Part shown: one piece after another, positions 26,201-35,844 of the stretch
Layout: each line of letters starts with the position of its first letter
Position numbering within the stretch: position 1 is the first letter of the stretch
Source: Parelaphostrongylus tenuis
Lineage: Eukaryota; Nematoda; Chromadorea; Rhabditida; Metastrongylidae
NCBI GenBank assembly: GCA_019055375.1
Contig: JAHQIW010000153.1
Location: forward strand, 124,001-188,000
Direction: 5' to 3'
DNA: 64,000 nt
Position numbers and translations under genes: made by a program
The notes under the pieces: generated by a model
The model's input: the letters and a program-made list of their open reading frames with translations, nothing else
Database searches by the model: none
Told to the model about the DNA's origin: nothing

Positions 26201-29200
26201 AACATTCACGGAATTAGGTATATTTTTATTTTATTCTTTGTAATCAAGCAATTCGCCAGTATATTTTTTTATTCATTAAAGCTCTAAATTCATACTAAGA
26301 TTGAATGATACTTCAGAAAAACTGCCTTATAGGGTTGGCCTGTTCACTCCTGACATGGCATTCGAGGCGATTGCCAAGAAACAAATTGCCCGCTTGAAAG
26401 AGCCATCGCTGAAGTGTGTTGATCTCGTAGTTAATGAACTCGCTAATGTGATACGACAATGTGCCGAATGTGTGAGTGTCATACTTCGTAATTAGGTAGA
26501 TCAAAGCTTTTGGGCTCAAAATCCACTTTTCCAATCCTTTAAGAATTAAACATTCAACCATTTTTTAGAACTGGCATGATGCTATTTATAGCTGTATATT
26601 CAGTAATGTTGGGTGGAAAGCAAAACATTGAATCGTGGGCTGTAATTGAACTCGCATCTCATCTTTTTTGAAGGCTCGTGCTAATCACTTCACCACCTGG
26701 TTTCGCGCTCTGGCATCACTCTATCTGCCCCGGAAAGGGTGAAACGATTGATTAACCCTTCCTGGACCATGGACCCAGTCCTCTGCGTCTCTGATCCCAA
26801 CAGTGGCAAGCTAGACGTCAGGCGTCCTCGTCAGCCGCAACACGCAGAGGATTAGAGACGGAGCGGGTTGGGTCTAAGGTTCCGAAAGTGTGAACTTTCG
26901 TCTGAGTTCAAAATTCTGTTAAACGTTTATTCTAAATCTATGCAATATCATATCTACATCTTTTATTTCTTTTGTATCTATAGCATCTTTATATCAAACT
27001 TGCCTTGTCAGAACAATAGCATTTTGGCTGGAAATGTTCATTTTTGTTTTTTTTTCCAGCTGGCACGCTATCCACGATTGCGCGATGAAATTGAACGAAT
27101 CGTTGTCACGAGGGTTCGTGAGAAGGAGCAGTATGCAAAGAGCCAAATATCACTTATTGTTGACTATGAGTTAGCCTATATGAACACGAACCATGAAGAT
27201 TTTATTGGATTTAGCAAGTATGTGATTCAAATTGTTACATTTATCGTTGACTAATTATCATTCTAGCAATTTTTTTTGAATCGAGAGCAGAAGCAGATCA
27301 AAGCATCTGTAGGAAGCAGAGTTTTGTGGAGAAAAAACAGTTCACAGGAGAGGATGGTATCATGTTGTGACAAGCTGAGGCACCTTACTAGCGAATGGGT
27401 TGTAAATATCTTGCTTAGTTAGTAGTTCAGTCATGCGAAAATTCTGTGGAGGTCCGATTGATTTCTTGTCAAGTTGGTTCATTCAATTTTCTAGCACCCA
27501 TTCAAAATGTCTCCTATTTGAGGGGTTTCGAATCGACTTGCTGTAAAAGGGTACAGTAGGGGATCTACAAAGACAGTCTGGCGAGTGAGGGCCGGCAGCG
27601 ATCAGGAAGAACGGCTAGGAAGTGGTTTGCAAAGTTTAAAGCAGGAGAGAACAGGCTTGAAGATCAGTCGTGTCTTTGCTGTCCATAGGAAGCTTCATTA
27701 ATCTTGTGCACCGCTTCACTAGCATTTTCCCCTATGTTCCATTTGTGCATAGCATAGTAGCAGACGAATTTGTCCCCACCACAACTCCCTTCTAAAGCAA
27801 GTATAGACAAGTTGTATACCAAAGTGTTCACAAATGTGCAGTTGAACGTTACCAAAATCATGCGTTTTGAATCAGTTCTGATCAACAACTTTTCTTGTTT
27901 ATTGCTAAGTGTCAAGGCTTATAGAACGACCAGATATAATTAGTAGATAGCCTATATGCATGCATAAGCTCGAAGCACTTTTATTGCGAAAGATGGGCCT
28001 AATTTTAGACTTACTATTGAGTATTTCAGTGCGGAAGCAAAAGCATCTCAAGGACAATCTACTAAAAAGAATCTTGGCGTGCAAGTGATTCGGAAGGGAT
28101 GGTTATCCATCAACAACATCTCGTTTATCAAGGGCTCTAAGGACTGTTGGTTTGTGTTGATGTCGGACAGCCTTAGTTGGTTCAAGGATGATGAGGTATG
28201 TTAAATGAACCGAATAGTTGTGGAAATCGATTTCCCTGTAAATTCGGCACTATCAACTAATAATCTTTTCCAGGGTGATTTAGCTAATACACGAGGTTAA
28301 TAAATCGTATTTGTTCGGATAACGTTTCGACGTCTTCGCCTTCTGCAGGGCCGATGAATTGAATCCATTGTTCACAGTAGCTCAGTCTTGTTGTAGATCT
28401 TCATCTTCGTTGTCGTTCGAGTCGAATTTTCTTCGGTGGAGATCCCTGAGCGAAGGCGAAAAATTACAAGGAGTGCGGCGACTGTGGACAATGAAGTCGT
28501 CATTGATGGCTCCAAAGAAGGAGAGGACGTCGAACGTTAGCCGAATAAATTTTATCTATCAACTTCGTGTATCAGCTAAGACCTAAGAGAAGCACTTGTG
28601 ATTGAACAGTGTTGTGAAGTAGAACGGCTCCATGAGTTCCGGTTTCTTTTAGGAGAAAGAGAAAAAATATATGCTTCCCCTGGATGGCATCAAATTGCGT
28701 GATATTGAGAGCGGTTTTATGTCTCGTCAACATAAATTTGCTCTTTTCTACCAAGATGGAAAGTGAGTTTTGAACAAATTCTATATCTTTTTTGGTTGTC
28801 TCTCAATGCTCTTCACCTTGTAACACTGCATTCCATTGCTGTTCTCGAATATTACTTGTACTGTTTACCATCGCTCACCCAACAACCTCTTCTCGTCGTT
28901 TTCAGAACGTAAGTTGACGATGAACAACCAAATATGTGGTAACTGGGGTGTTGTTTTTCCCCGTCTCTTCTGTCTAAGCACTTATTCCCTCTATCAACCT
29001 TTTGCTTTGTAATTATTTTTGCTACGGCATTCTGATGATTTTCAGGAAGTGAGTGATATTATGTTCCTATAAATTGTTAACAAACGTAAGCGAACGTCTG
29101 TCTTATCGGTCGTGAGGTGTTGTCGTAGTGCAGCTGAATGTGGGCTCACTTTTTTGTATCACTCCACTTCCATGCGAATCACCTGCTTTTATTTGTTTAA

Positions 29201-32200
29201 TTTCCTTTTTTCTGACTGACTGAATCCTCTGCAAATTTCTTTCTTCCCTTTACTCAGGTGTTTTTGCTTTCTTCCCTCTACTCAGGTGTTTTTGTTTCAG
29301 TGTTGTTCGAGGGAAAACTCCTTAAGTGTGATTGCATGCGCCCTCCTTTACAATGGGAAAGTGAAAGTTCAGTGAAGCCTCTGCTGCAGCTAAATCGCTT
29401 CATCAATCGTGTTTGCTAGGGACTAACGTCGAACTCATTAAGCCTCGTCCCCGCCAAGCCCCAGTCTCCCTAAATTGGAGAAATTCTGTCTTCTGTTTCT
29501 CTTTTTTGACTTTCGAAATCACCCTAAATCATGCTCAGATGGTGATCATCGTGGTGGAATGCTCTGAACTCTATACAGGCGATGAGAAACATCTGTCTTC
29601 ACTTTTTCTCATTAGACATAACAGTGAAAGGGGCTATGACTGAGAATTGCATGCCCTTTTTGAATTCTGCTTTGAGATGTATTTCTTGCTATCTATGAAG
29701 GGTTGATTGCTTTATTGTCTAATGTCGACAATATCTAAAGTCACTGTGAATGGCATTTCCTAAAGAAAGGTGTTCTAGAAGGCAGTGAACCTGACATATC
29801 GATATTACAATAAAGCCTTGATGGCTCTTTTTGGACCCCATAACATTCTTCTTTAATTCGGGATTTCAGCGTCTAATCTTCCCTTATATGAGTTGTGCTG
29901 TGGCTTGTGCTCTTCGCTGGCGTATCATATAATTTGTGAGCTCTTGCTGTTCGCTTATAGCTGAAAATAGTACTATATTAAGGAATATCTATAAGGACTA
30001 CAAGCAACTGGAGCTGGGATGTAACAACTTGGATGAGGTGGATGCATGGAAAGCATCGTTCCTTCGAGCCGGAGTTTATCCTGAAAAACAAAAAGCACCA
30101 GAGGATGAGGTATGCTTCATGGACATTTAAACTAGGAAAACAGCTTTTTGTTCCCTTTTGATGTCATTTATAGCTTTGTTTTGTGATTTTAGGAGGTTTG
30201 CCACTATCGCCATCTCTTTTATATAGGTTGTTTGCATGTGTTTTGATTGTTTTCGCGAGATCACTATTGCATGCGTTTACATTTTGGGGCCCTGTTATTT
30301 GTATATATACATATGTCATATATATATATATATGTATATGTATACACGTATACATTTACATTTATATCTATGTGGTGCATTTCCGTTAGCCAAGCGCCAC
30401 ATGACCCTTTGTGAGAAGCTTATTTTGCGCTTGTTTCTGACGAATGAGTTTTCATTCGATAGCTTAGATCAAAGCAATTTGAATGGTCTATCTTATATAC
30501 AAAAAAGCCTTCTTATTTCGTTGAAAGACCAAAAATAAAAATTTGTTTCCCATTGGAAGATTTATCGCTGACCAGAGCTTTTCCTCCGGAGTTTTAGTAA
30601 TCAGTTGATAGATCATATCTTAGGAATTCCAATGATCTATTTTGTTTTTGAAATGGACAACGTTTTGCCAAAAGCCCGTAACAAATTACACCGTTACAGC
30701 CAAAAGAGGATTGGGTCCCGCAAAAGTGGATCACTTTTTTTACTCGCTCCTCACTTTGATGCCTTGGAAAAAATGTATTTCCTGGTCCTTTTTAGTGTTC
30801 AAGTAACCATTCAAGAGTTCATATCATAAGAATTCTTTTTGGTGTATTTCGTCTCCAAAAAGGCTCTTTTATTGCGCTGAAAGAGCAAAATCAATGTTTG
30901 TTTCTCATTCAAAGATTTCTTGCTGACCAAAGCAGTTTCTTTGGCGTTCCAGTAATCAATCGATAGACTAGATTTTAGGAATTCCAATCTATTTGCTTTT
31001 GAGTATTGACCTTGTATCCTGCTGTAACAGCAAAAGGAAGGGTGGGCTTTGCAAAACTGGAAAAAATGCATCGAGTGCGAAACCCAATTCTCTTGGTTCT
31101 TTTGAAGCACTAAGAAGTCCGTTCAAAAAATCAAAAACGTTTATGGAATCATTGAGATTTGTTCTATCATTTCCTTTCTGAAACTGTAAAAGAGAGGCTC
31201 TGGTTAGCGAAAAATCTTTGAATAAGGATCAGATTATTGTTTTTGCTCTTTCACTGCAATAACAAGGTGTTTTTGAAAGCAAAATACACCATTCAAATTC
31301 TTTTGATTTAAGCTGTCAATTAGTTATTTAAACATTAGAAACGATCAAAAAACACGTTTATCTCAATGAATCGTTGTGAGTAGAGAATAGTTCAAGTGAT
31401 CATTTTATGTGAAACCCAATCTTTTTTTGGTAATGCCAGGTCCATCATAGAAACCAAATAAAGCATTGGAATCCTTAAGATTTGATCTTTCAATCGGTTA
31501 GTGAAACTTCGAAGGAAAAGCTTTGGTCAGTGAGAAGTCTTTCAGTGAGAAACAAAATTTTATTTTTGTTCTCTCAGCGAAATAAGAAAGCTTTTTTGAA
31601 GATAAGATAGGCCATTCAAATTGTTTTGATTTTTGCTATCGGACGATCATTTGAACGTTGAAAAAGTCTAAGAAATACGTTTTTTACGAAGGTTCAAAGG
31701 GTCGAAGTGGCGCTTAGCTAACAGAAATGTACCATACATATGCACATATACATGTATGTACATATATCTATGTATATATGTATATTTGTTTACATTATGC
31801 TCTGTAAATCTGTGCATCGTTTTAGAGCCAACTCGAAGTTGAAGAGACTTCAATGGACCCACAACTTGAACGTCAGGTAATCAATAATTTAAACCAGTCT
31901 TTTTTGTGTTTGTTTCAAGAAAGCAAAACTTGTTGTGGCCTTGCTGCAGTAAGTATTGAGATCTATTCATTGCCATATTTGGAGGTGGAGAGTGGTAGGA
32001 GAACGGTGTCCTCCGTGGTGTAGTGAGAGCACGCACCCCAGTATTGGTGAAATGCGGGTTTAACTCCTAACTAATGTCGAAACTCCTGAAATATCGAGAT
32101 TTAAATTTTTGGCTTAATTATGTTAATGGTTTAACATGGTTTTACCCTACTTTCCTCTGTTTATTTAGACCTTACTCAAAACAATGATAATCTGGTTCAT

Positions 32201-35200
32201 GATTATGATCGTGACTATTGACTATCCATAATACGATTCATTTTACCAGCCACAACACTCGATGTGGTCACGGTAATGTCGGAGGTTTTTGTCACCTGAC
32301 CTGCGGTGATCTACTATTTAGGGTCGATACCTTTATTATTTTTATTTATATTTGGGGTATATCCCTAAGGGATCGGCTGGACCGAAGAACATTGTGGTAC
32401 TGAGGAACCTGGAAGGGCGAAGCAGGCGCCTGTGTAGCACTCTATAAGTGCCATACCAGACCTCATTACACACTCAGACATGTTATCATGTTGTCAGATT
32501 ATCATGGTTTTATGTTTTTATTTTTATACGGCAAACATAGCAGACGATAATGGATGTATTTATGCTCAGAAATTCAACCTTATGCTTTGGAGAAAGTTTC
32601 TAGAACTTTATTCAATGAGTTGTATAGGTGCTTCCTTGTCGTTTAGTCAGCTGCAGGTCATGGTATTGATGTTAAATTCAAAAGTAATCAGCAGGATTTT
32701 GAGAGAATTTTGCTTCGTACCATCTTAGTCTCTATCGAATAGTTATATCTCTGTATAGTTTTGCAATTCCGCTGTCTTTAGCGAGAAGATTCCAAAGAAT
32801 TCATGGTTTGGGTGAAACCTGTATCATTCGCCAGTGTTACGAAGATTTAATAGTGTAGGCAAACGTTTTGTGAAAGAGTGAAAGCAGAACAGGAGTCCCG
32901 ATAGTGCAGTGGTTCTTGCGCCTCTTCAAAGGTGAAATACTATTTCGACTCCCGCTCGGAGTTCCTGATTTTGCATAGCAATCGACATCAACTGATATAC
33001 GGTTATGACGTTATATCACTGCTGAAAAAATAGATTGAATAAAAGAGTTTTGGTTAACTACGAACTGTTTAGTTTGATTCATGTAGTGGTAAGACTAAGT
33101 AAATTTGCTTACGTAGATTTTTTTTGAAGAGTAGTCTGTGCATCAAATGTTTAGATAGTGGCATTACGTCAGGAATAGTTCTTAATTTAAGATATTTTTT
33201 TTACAATAGAAAGGACCTTCGTGTCATCTATCCCTAGTGATATTACCTGAGGAGTATACCACCGTAGGAAAATCAGATTCCATAGATTTTTCAGAGGATT
33301 TGACTCAGCTTGCTATCTTAGATTTATTCCAGGATAGGTGAACTGCATTGTTGCACCACTTTCATGCTATTACAAATTTTTATAGGTAGAAACTATACGA
33401 AATTTGGTGGATTCGTATATGCGGATTGTGACGAAGACGATAAAAGACTTGGTACCCAAGGCGATTATGCATCTGATCGTTTCTCAGGTTCATTTTATGC
33501 ATTCGATTTCTACATTGAATTACCAACACCATCATCACGTGCATGTTTCGTAGTGGTTAGGGGTGTTTTGCGACCGGCACACACGTGGATGATCAAACAA
33601 TGGTTGATGGTTCGATCCCGCTCTCAAAAATCAACAAGCTTTCAATACTTGTGGTTTCGCAGAATTGGTGTCAAGCCTGTCTGAGAGGATGGCAGCACTG
33701 ACTTGATACTTCAATAAGCCGCCGAGAGTCAGTCTTAAGGCCAGATATACATTCAGTCACCTCGGTCGATGCTAGATGAAGGCAAATGCGTACTGCATTC
33801 TTCAGGGATTGATCAATGCCAAATGCTTTACCCTTTTATTTTCTCATCGCCATTTCTTTGAGATGTAAATTGGTTCGCAACTTTTTTGTACATGGCAATA
33901 TCTTCATTTTCAGGTCACGCAGTTCATGCATGATGAATTATTGGCCCATATCTACCAATGTGGAGACACGGTATGATTTCAGGTCCACTCAGACCAAGTT
34001 GTCCTTTCATTACTCGCTATATCTTGCACATATAACTCGAACTGTTCATTCTCCTTGACTACCGGAACTTATAGAAAACGCTTTCCCAATGACTCTTAAG
34101 GGCTGAAGATCAGTAAATAGGTTTATAGGATGTCCAAATACTCTGATAGATAAAGTATCGCTCTAATCGTTCTGCTTATTGGGCTCACCAAATTGTCGTC
34201 TCCCACACATGCACTGAGTTCATTACAACTTCTCGCGACATGTCTCTAATATTTAGTATCCTTATTGGTAACATCTTATAAGTATTATTTAGGATTCCTT
34301 GATGGAAGAATCTCAAATAGAAGCGCAAAAGCGAGAGGAAATGTTGCGGATGTATCACGCTTGCAAAGAGGCTCTTCGTATCATTTCTGAGGTTAACATG
34401 ACAACACTTGGTGATATGCCCCCTCCACTTCCACCGAGTGATTATAGGTAAGCATTTTCCAACACATATAAAAAAATTCACGAACTAAGCAGTCCAGTTC
34501 GATGTGTGAACTGCACTCACTTAAATTCACTAAGCACTTTTTCAGACCAATGGCCTCAGGGCCATCTCCTGTACCTCGTCCAGCTCCTGCCCCTCCAGGT
34601 GGGCGGCAAGCACCAATGCCACCTCGTCCAGGTGGTCCTGGAGGTCCTCCAATGCATCGGGGACCTCCTGGTCCACCACCAGGTTCCGGTGGATACCCTC
34701 CTCCACTAGTACCAACGTGAGTTTTTCTCTCTTGCATGGTTTACTTTCTTTTTTTTTCAATAGTACTTCCTTTTAACGAATAGGCGTCCTGGTCCTGGTG
34801 GGCCTCCACAAGGCATGGGCCCTCCAAAATAGGAATGGTAAGTTCAGATATCGTGCGGCGAGTAGTGTTTTTGGTTTCCGAGAAAGTCTTGAGATATTTT
34901 ACCCGACTACTGGGTTTTGATCATCTCTGTACATTCTGTTTAAACTGTTGTTTACCTGTGTTGTTTACAATATGAATATATTGTGTGCTTGCTCAGACTG
35001 TCTTGTTAAGATGTTCGCTTAAGTCTCTTCCAGTAATTCTCACGTACTCGCTGCGTTTCTAACACTTTCCAGAGGAGCTGCATTGGTCTCAATGCATAGA
35101 CCATTAACAATGTAGTGTTGGTATGTTCGCATGTCAGCGGTCTCCTTCATCGTGATGTGACTTATATGGTTGATGTCGGTGTTTGAAACATTAGTGTCGA

Positions 35201-35844
35201 TATTTCAGTACTTAAAAATCTTCTCCTTGCATTATTTTTCGTTCTTAATCATACTTTAAATCAACAATATCATCTTAGAGAATTTGGTAGGTGTCGTTAG
35301 ACCGCTAGAGAAGTAAATGTAAGTTCCCGCTATAGTCTGTTAAATCCTCTGTGTTTGAAGGACTTTAGCTGTCAGGAACCAGTATCATTTTAGTGTTAAT
35401 GGGTGTTATTAGCCAGAGAGTGTAGGGGGAGGAGGTGGTGGCGGATCAGACCTGTGTCATTTCGCGCCCAGCATCACTAGCCACTTCGCCATGGGGTCAC
35501 TTAATAAGTGTTAGCATGAGGAGACTGCTAAACTTGGCTCTGAATATTCAGCATGTTAGAATTTCCAATATTAGTTGCTATTGAATCAAAGATTAGGCTT
35601 GTAAGGCTTAGTTTTGTTTGTGCGTTCACGTTTGCTAGTTTTGTTACAAATCCGTTCCCATTGTTTTTCCTTATTATTTTTTGCATGCCGTTCATGAGTT
35701 ATGTGGTTCAACATATGCTACAGATTAAAATGAGATCTATAAAAAGTCTCTAACCTGTTTTTCAGACGAGCTCCGACCCCAAGCAACGGAGTCGTGGCGC
35801 CGCAGGTTCCAGCTCGACCGTATATACCAGCACGACCCTTTTGA
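20263..35844 (+). CDS. dyn-1: dynamin (large GTPase), two C-terminal isoforms
   Basis: Large GTPase that assembles on necks of endocytic vesicles and drives membrane fission; it also acts in synaptic vesicle recycling and cell-corpse engulfment. Exons: 20263-20319, 20808-20917, 22087-22160, 22237-22386, 22785-22972, 23033-23147, 23830-23938, 24987-25058, 25156-25278, 25338-25439, 26113-26217, 26333-26471, 27060-27217, 28030-28195, 28653-28762, 29983-30109, 31826-31876, 33386-33487, 33914-33970, 34293-34447, 34546-34716, then either 34784-34832 (829 aa) or 35766-35844 (839 aa). Every join keeps phase. Domains: GTPase with G1 GGQSAGKSS (residues 40-48), DLPG (138-141), TKLD (207-210); middle/stalk to about 500; PH about 519-627 ([20 protein letters not shown]); GED about 636-745 ([20 protein letters not shown]); proline-rich tail. 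Catalytic residues are intact and length equals C. elegans DYN-1. Exon 16 might instead start at 29971, adding four residues in frame. Introns hold many repeats. Confidence 0.95.
20294..20807 (+). repeat. four tandem copies of exon 1 end plus donor, dyn-1 intron 1
   Basis: The last 26 nt of coding exon 1 with its donor and about 100 bp of following intron recur three times. Repeats of TCATTCCCGTTATCAAT start near 20,294 (the real exon), 20,421, 20,542 (TCATTCACGTTAGCCAT) and 20,681. Each is followed by a donor-like site: GTCAGT, GTAAGT (20,447), GTGAGT (20,568) and GTTTGT (20,708). Each unit then runs into GAAATTT-type and T-rich text and a CGGATTTCTTGG-like block. Unit lengths are about 127, 121, 139 and 127 bp. 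The fourth unit ends at the true acceptor (20,805-20,807). Copies 2-4 are not open in the dynamin frame. Confidence 0.85.
21116..21245 (-). repeat. tRNA-derived SINE family 2
   Basis: Read on the minus strand it shows the tRNA-like head (AGCCTTGGCAGCGCAACTGG, reading into A box) and B box GGTTCAAATCCCACC, followed by the short family tail. It sits in dyn-1 intron 2, directly against a family 1 SINE. Confidence 0.55.
21246..21522 (-). repeat. tRNA-derived SINE family 1
   Basis: Minus strand: head AGAGCGCACGTGGCACAGTG, B box GGTTCGATCTCGCGCTCATG, body TCTGCGAGGATAAGCAGGAC, tail CTCAGAGATTGATCGAAGCC and the TTATCCTTT end. Full length of about 280 bp in dyn-1 intron 2. Confidence 0.75.
21870..22005 (-). 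repeat. tRNA-derived SINE family 2
   Basis: Minus strand: GGAACCCCGGTAATGTAGCAG head, B box GGTTCAAGTCCCGCTCGGGG, then GTTCAAGTTGCTAATCACTC. It matches the copies at 26.6, 32.9, 38.1 and 41.9 kb. Confidence 0.6.
22434..22727 (+). repeat. tRNA-derived SINE family 1, full length
   Basis: Head GAGCGCGTGTGACGCAGTGG then TTAGAGGCACTCTG (A box), B box TGGCTCGATCTCGCATTCA, body GACTTGTCTGGGAGCATAG, tail ATGGCGTGTCCCTCAGAGG and GCTTTATTCTTTATCC. One of the best copies; it fills most of dyn-1 intron 4. Confidence 0.8.
23255..23437. repeat. MITE family FB-D, copy 1
   Basis: Ends are TTAGCTGATATCGCAAAGTT and the complement of CCTCGTGGTATTAGCT. Inside are TTGACGTTTCATCGTCTTC and its facing partner GAAGAAGACGGAGACGTC. 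The centre is short. It lies in dyn-1 intron 6. Relatives are at 28,280-28,579 and 42,977-43,275. Confidence 0.7.
23697..23785 (+). repeat. tRNA-like head fragment
   Basis: GGGGGTGTAGTGGTAGTACG resembles an A box and GCTGATTCGACCTCTCCC a B box. No recognisable tail, so the family is uncertain. It sits just before dyn-1 exon 7. Confidence 0.35.
23939..24986 (+). other. dyn-1 intron 7, nothing recognised
   Basis: About 1 kb of AT-rich sequence with no repeat or exon that I could identify. Confidence 0.5.
25490..25766 (+). repeat. tRNA-derived SINE family 1, diverged
   Basis: Head AGACGCGTATCCGAAGTGATG, B box TGGTTTGATTCTGCGCCCGG, body TCAGACCTGTGAGGGAGAATAG, tail ATGGCTTGGCCGTCATG. It sits tail-to-tail with the next copy in dyn-1 intron 10. 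Confidence 0.65.
25772..26058 (-). repeat. tRNA-derived SINE family 1
   Basis: Minus strand: GAGCGCCTCCAGCGCAGTG head, AGAGGTGCTCTGTGACACAC, B box region around CCGATCCCACG, body AGACTTGTCTGGGCGGATAG, and the family end at AAAGGATAAGACTCTCGGC on the plus strand. Confidence 0.7.
26586..26722 (-). repeat. tRNA-derived SINE family 2
   Basis: Minus strand: AGTGATGCCAGAGCGCGAAA, then head ACCAGGTGGTGAAGTGATTAG and B box GAGTTCAATTACAGCCC-like text. On the plus strand the end reads TATTCAGTAATGTTGGGTGG, matching the family tail. Located in dyn-1 intron 12. Confidence 0.5.
26753..26888. repeat. fold-back MITE family FB-C, copy 2
   Basis: TAACCCTTCCTGGACCATGG, ACCCAGTCCTCTGCGTCTCT at the left; ACACGCAGAGGATTAGAGAC and GGGTTGGGTCTAAGGTTCCG at the right. 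A 136-bp element with a non-repeated centre. Confidence 0.75.
27560..27925. mobile_element. rearranged mariner-type remnant
   Basis: Two halves in opposite directions. The plus strand (about 27,605-27,668) encodes [18 protein letters not shown], a mariner helix-turn-helix segment. The minus strand (about 27,925-27,665) begins at a terminus reading GGTCGTTCTATAAGCCTTGACAC (same family as the end at 18,225) and encodes [18 protein letters not shown], also a mariner N-terminal segment. The element has therefore inverted internally. Located in dyn-1 intron 13. Confidence 0.6.
28280..28579. repeat. MITE family FB-D, copy 2
   Basis: Left end TTAGCTAATACACGAGGTTA and right end the complement of CAACTTCGTGTATCAGCTAA. 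An inner pair is ACGTTTCGACGTCTTCGCC facing GAAGGAGAGGACGTCGAACG. 300 bp; located in dyn-1 intron 14. Confidence 0.75.
28906..28908 (+). other. candidate 3-nt micro-exon AAC in dyn-1 intron 15
   Basis: TTTTCAG/AAC/GTAAGT: consensus acceptor and donor on either side of three bases. Inclusion would keep frame and insert one residue between the PH-domain exons. No transcript evidence is available here, so it may be chance. Confidence 0.2.
29046..29048 (+). other. candidate 3-nt micro-exon GAA in dyn-1 intron 15
   Basis: TTTTCAG/GAA/GTGAGT, 140 bp after the first such site and with the same phase consequence. Confidence 0.2.
30299..30372. repeat. TA microsatellite flanking fold-back element
   Basis: Imperfect TATATA/TGTATA tract immediately left of the 1.36-kb element in dyn-1 intron 16. 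Confidence 0.7.
30373..31735. repeat. 1.36-kb fold-back element in dyn-1 intron 16
   Basis: Outer ends are inverted: GTGCATTTCCGTTAGCCAAG at 30,375 and the complement of CGCTTAGCTAACAGAAATGT at 31,711. The arms stay alignable for hundreds of bases (CAATTTGAATGGTCTATCTTA against its partner near 31,600). Within each arm a unit of about 350 bp is repeated directly (AAAAAGCC/GGCTCTTTTATTGCG, TTTCCTCCGGAGTTTTAGTAATC against TTTGGCGTTCCAGTAATC). Four units therefore lie as two forward and two reverse. No ORF. Confidence 0.75.
31736..31797. repeat. TA microsatellite flanking fold-back element
   Basis: TACATATGCACATATACATG-type tract immediately right of the element, mirroring the tract at its left edge. 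Confidence 0.7.
31998..32110 (+). repeat. tRNA-derived SINE family 2, eroded
   Basis: TCCTCCGTGGTGTAGTGAGAG (A box) and GCGGGTTTAACTCCTAACTA (B box), followed by GTCGAAACTCCTGAAATATC. Weak copy in dyn-1 intron 17. Confidence 0.4.
32889..33035 (+). repeat. tRNA-derived SINE family 2
   Basis: AGGAGTCCCGATAGTGCAGTG then GTTCTTGCGCC (A box), TTTCGACTCCCGCTCGGAG (B box), then CAACTGATATACGGTTATGAC and ATATCACTGCTGAAAA, the typical tail. Confidence 0.6.
33538..33834 (+). repeat. tRNA-derived SINE family 1
   Basis: Head CGTAGTGGTTAGGGGTGTTTTG, B box GATGGTTCGATCCCGCTCTC, body AGCCTGTCTGAGAGGATGGC, tail TACTGCATTCTTCAGGGATTG. Fills most of dyn-1 intron 18. Confidence 0.75.
34784..34832 (+). CDS. 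dyn-1: dyn-1 alternative last coding exon A
   Basis: Joins exon 21 in phase 2 and encodes a short Pro/Gly tail ending GPPK followed by TAG, giving the 829-residue form. A donor (GTAAGT) follows five bases after the stop, so this exon may be spliced on to the distal exon as 3' UTR. Confidence 0.75.
35766..35844 (+). CDS. dyn-1: dyn-1 alternative last coding exon B
   Basis: Preceded by TTTTTCAG. It joins exon 21 in the same phase 2, skipping exon A, and encodes [18 protein letters not shown] plus a short end, giving the 839-residue form. C. elegans dyn-1 also has two C-terminal forms of about these lengths. Confidence 0.8.

Noticed and set aside
34393..34737. Gly/Pro-rich minus-strand ORF of 114 codons
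   Set aside because: Antisense of the dynamin proline-rich exon; GGT/CCA codons read as Gly/Pro on both strands.
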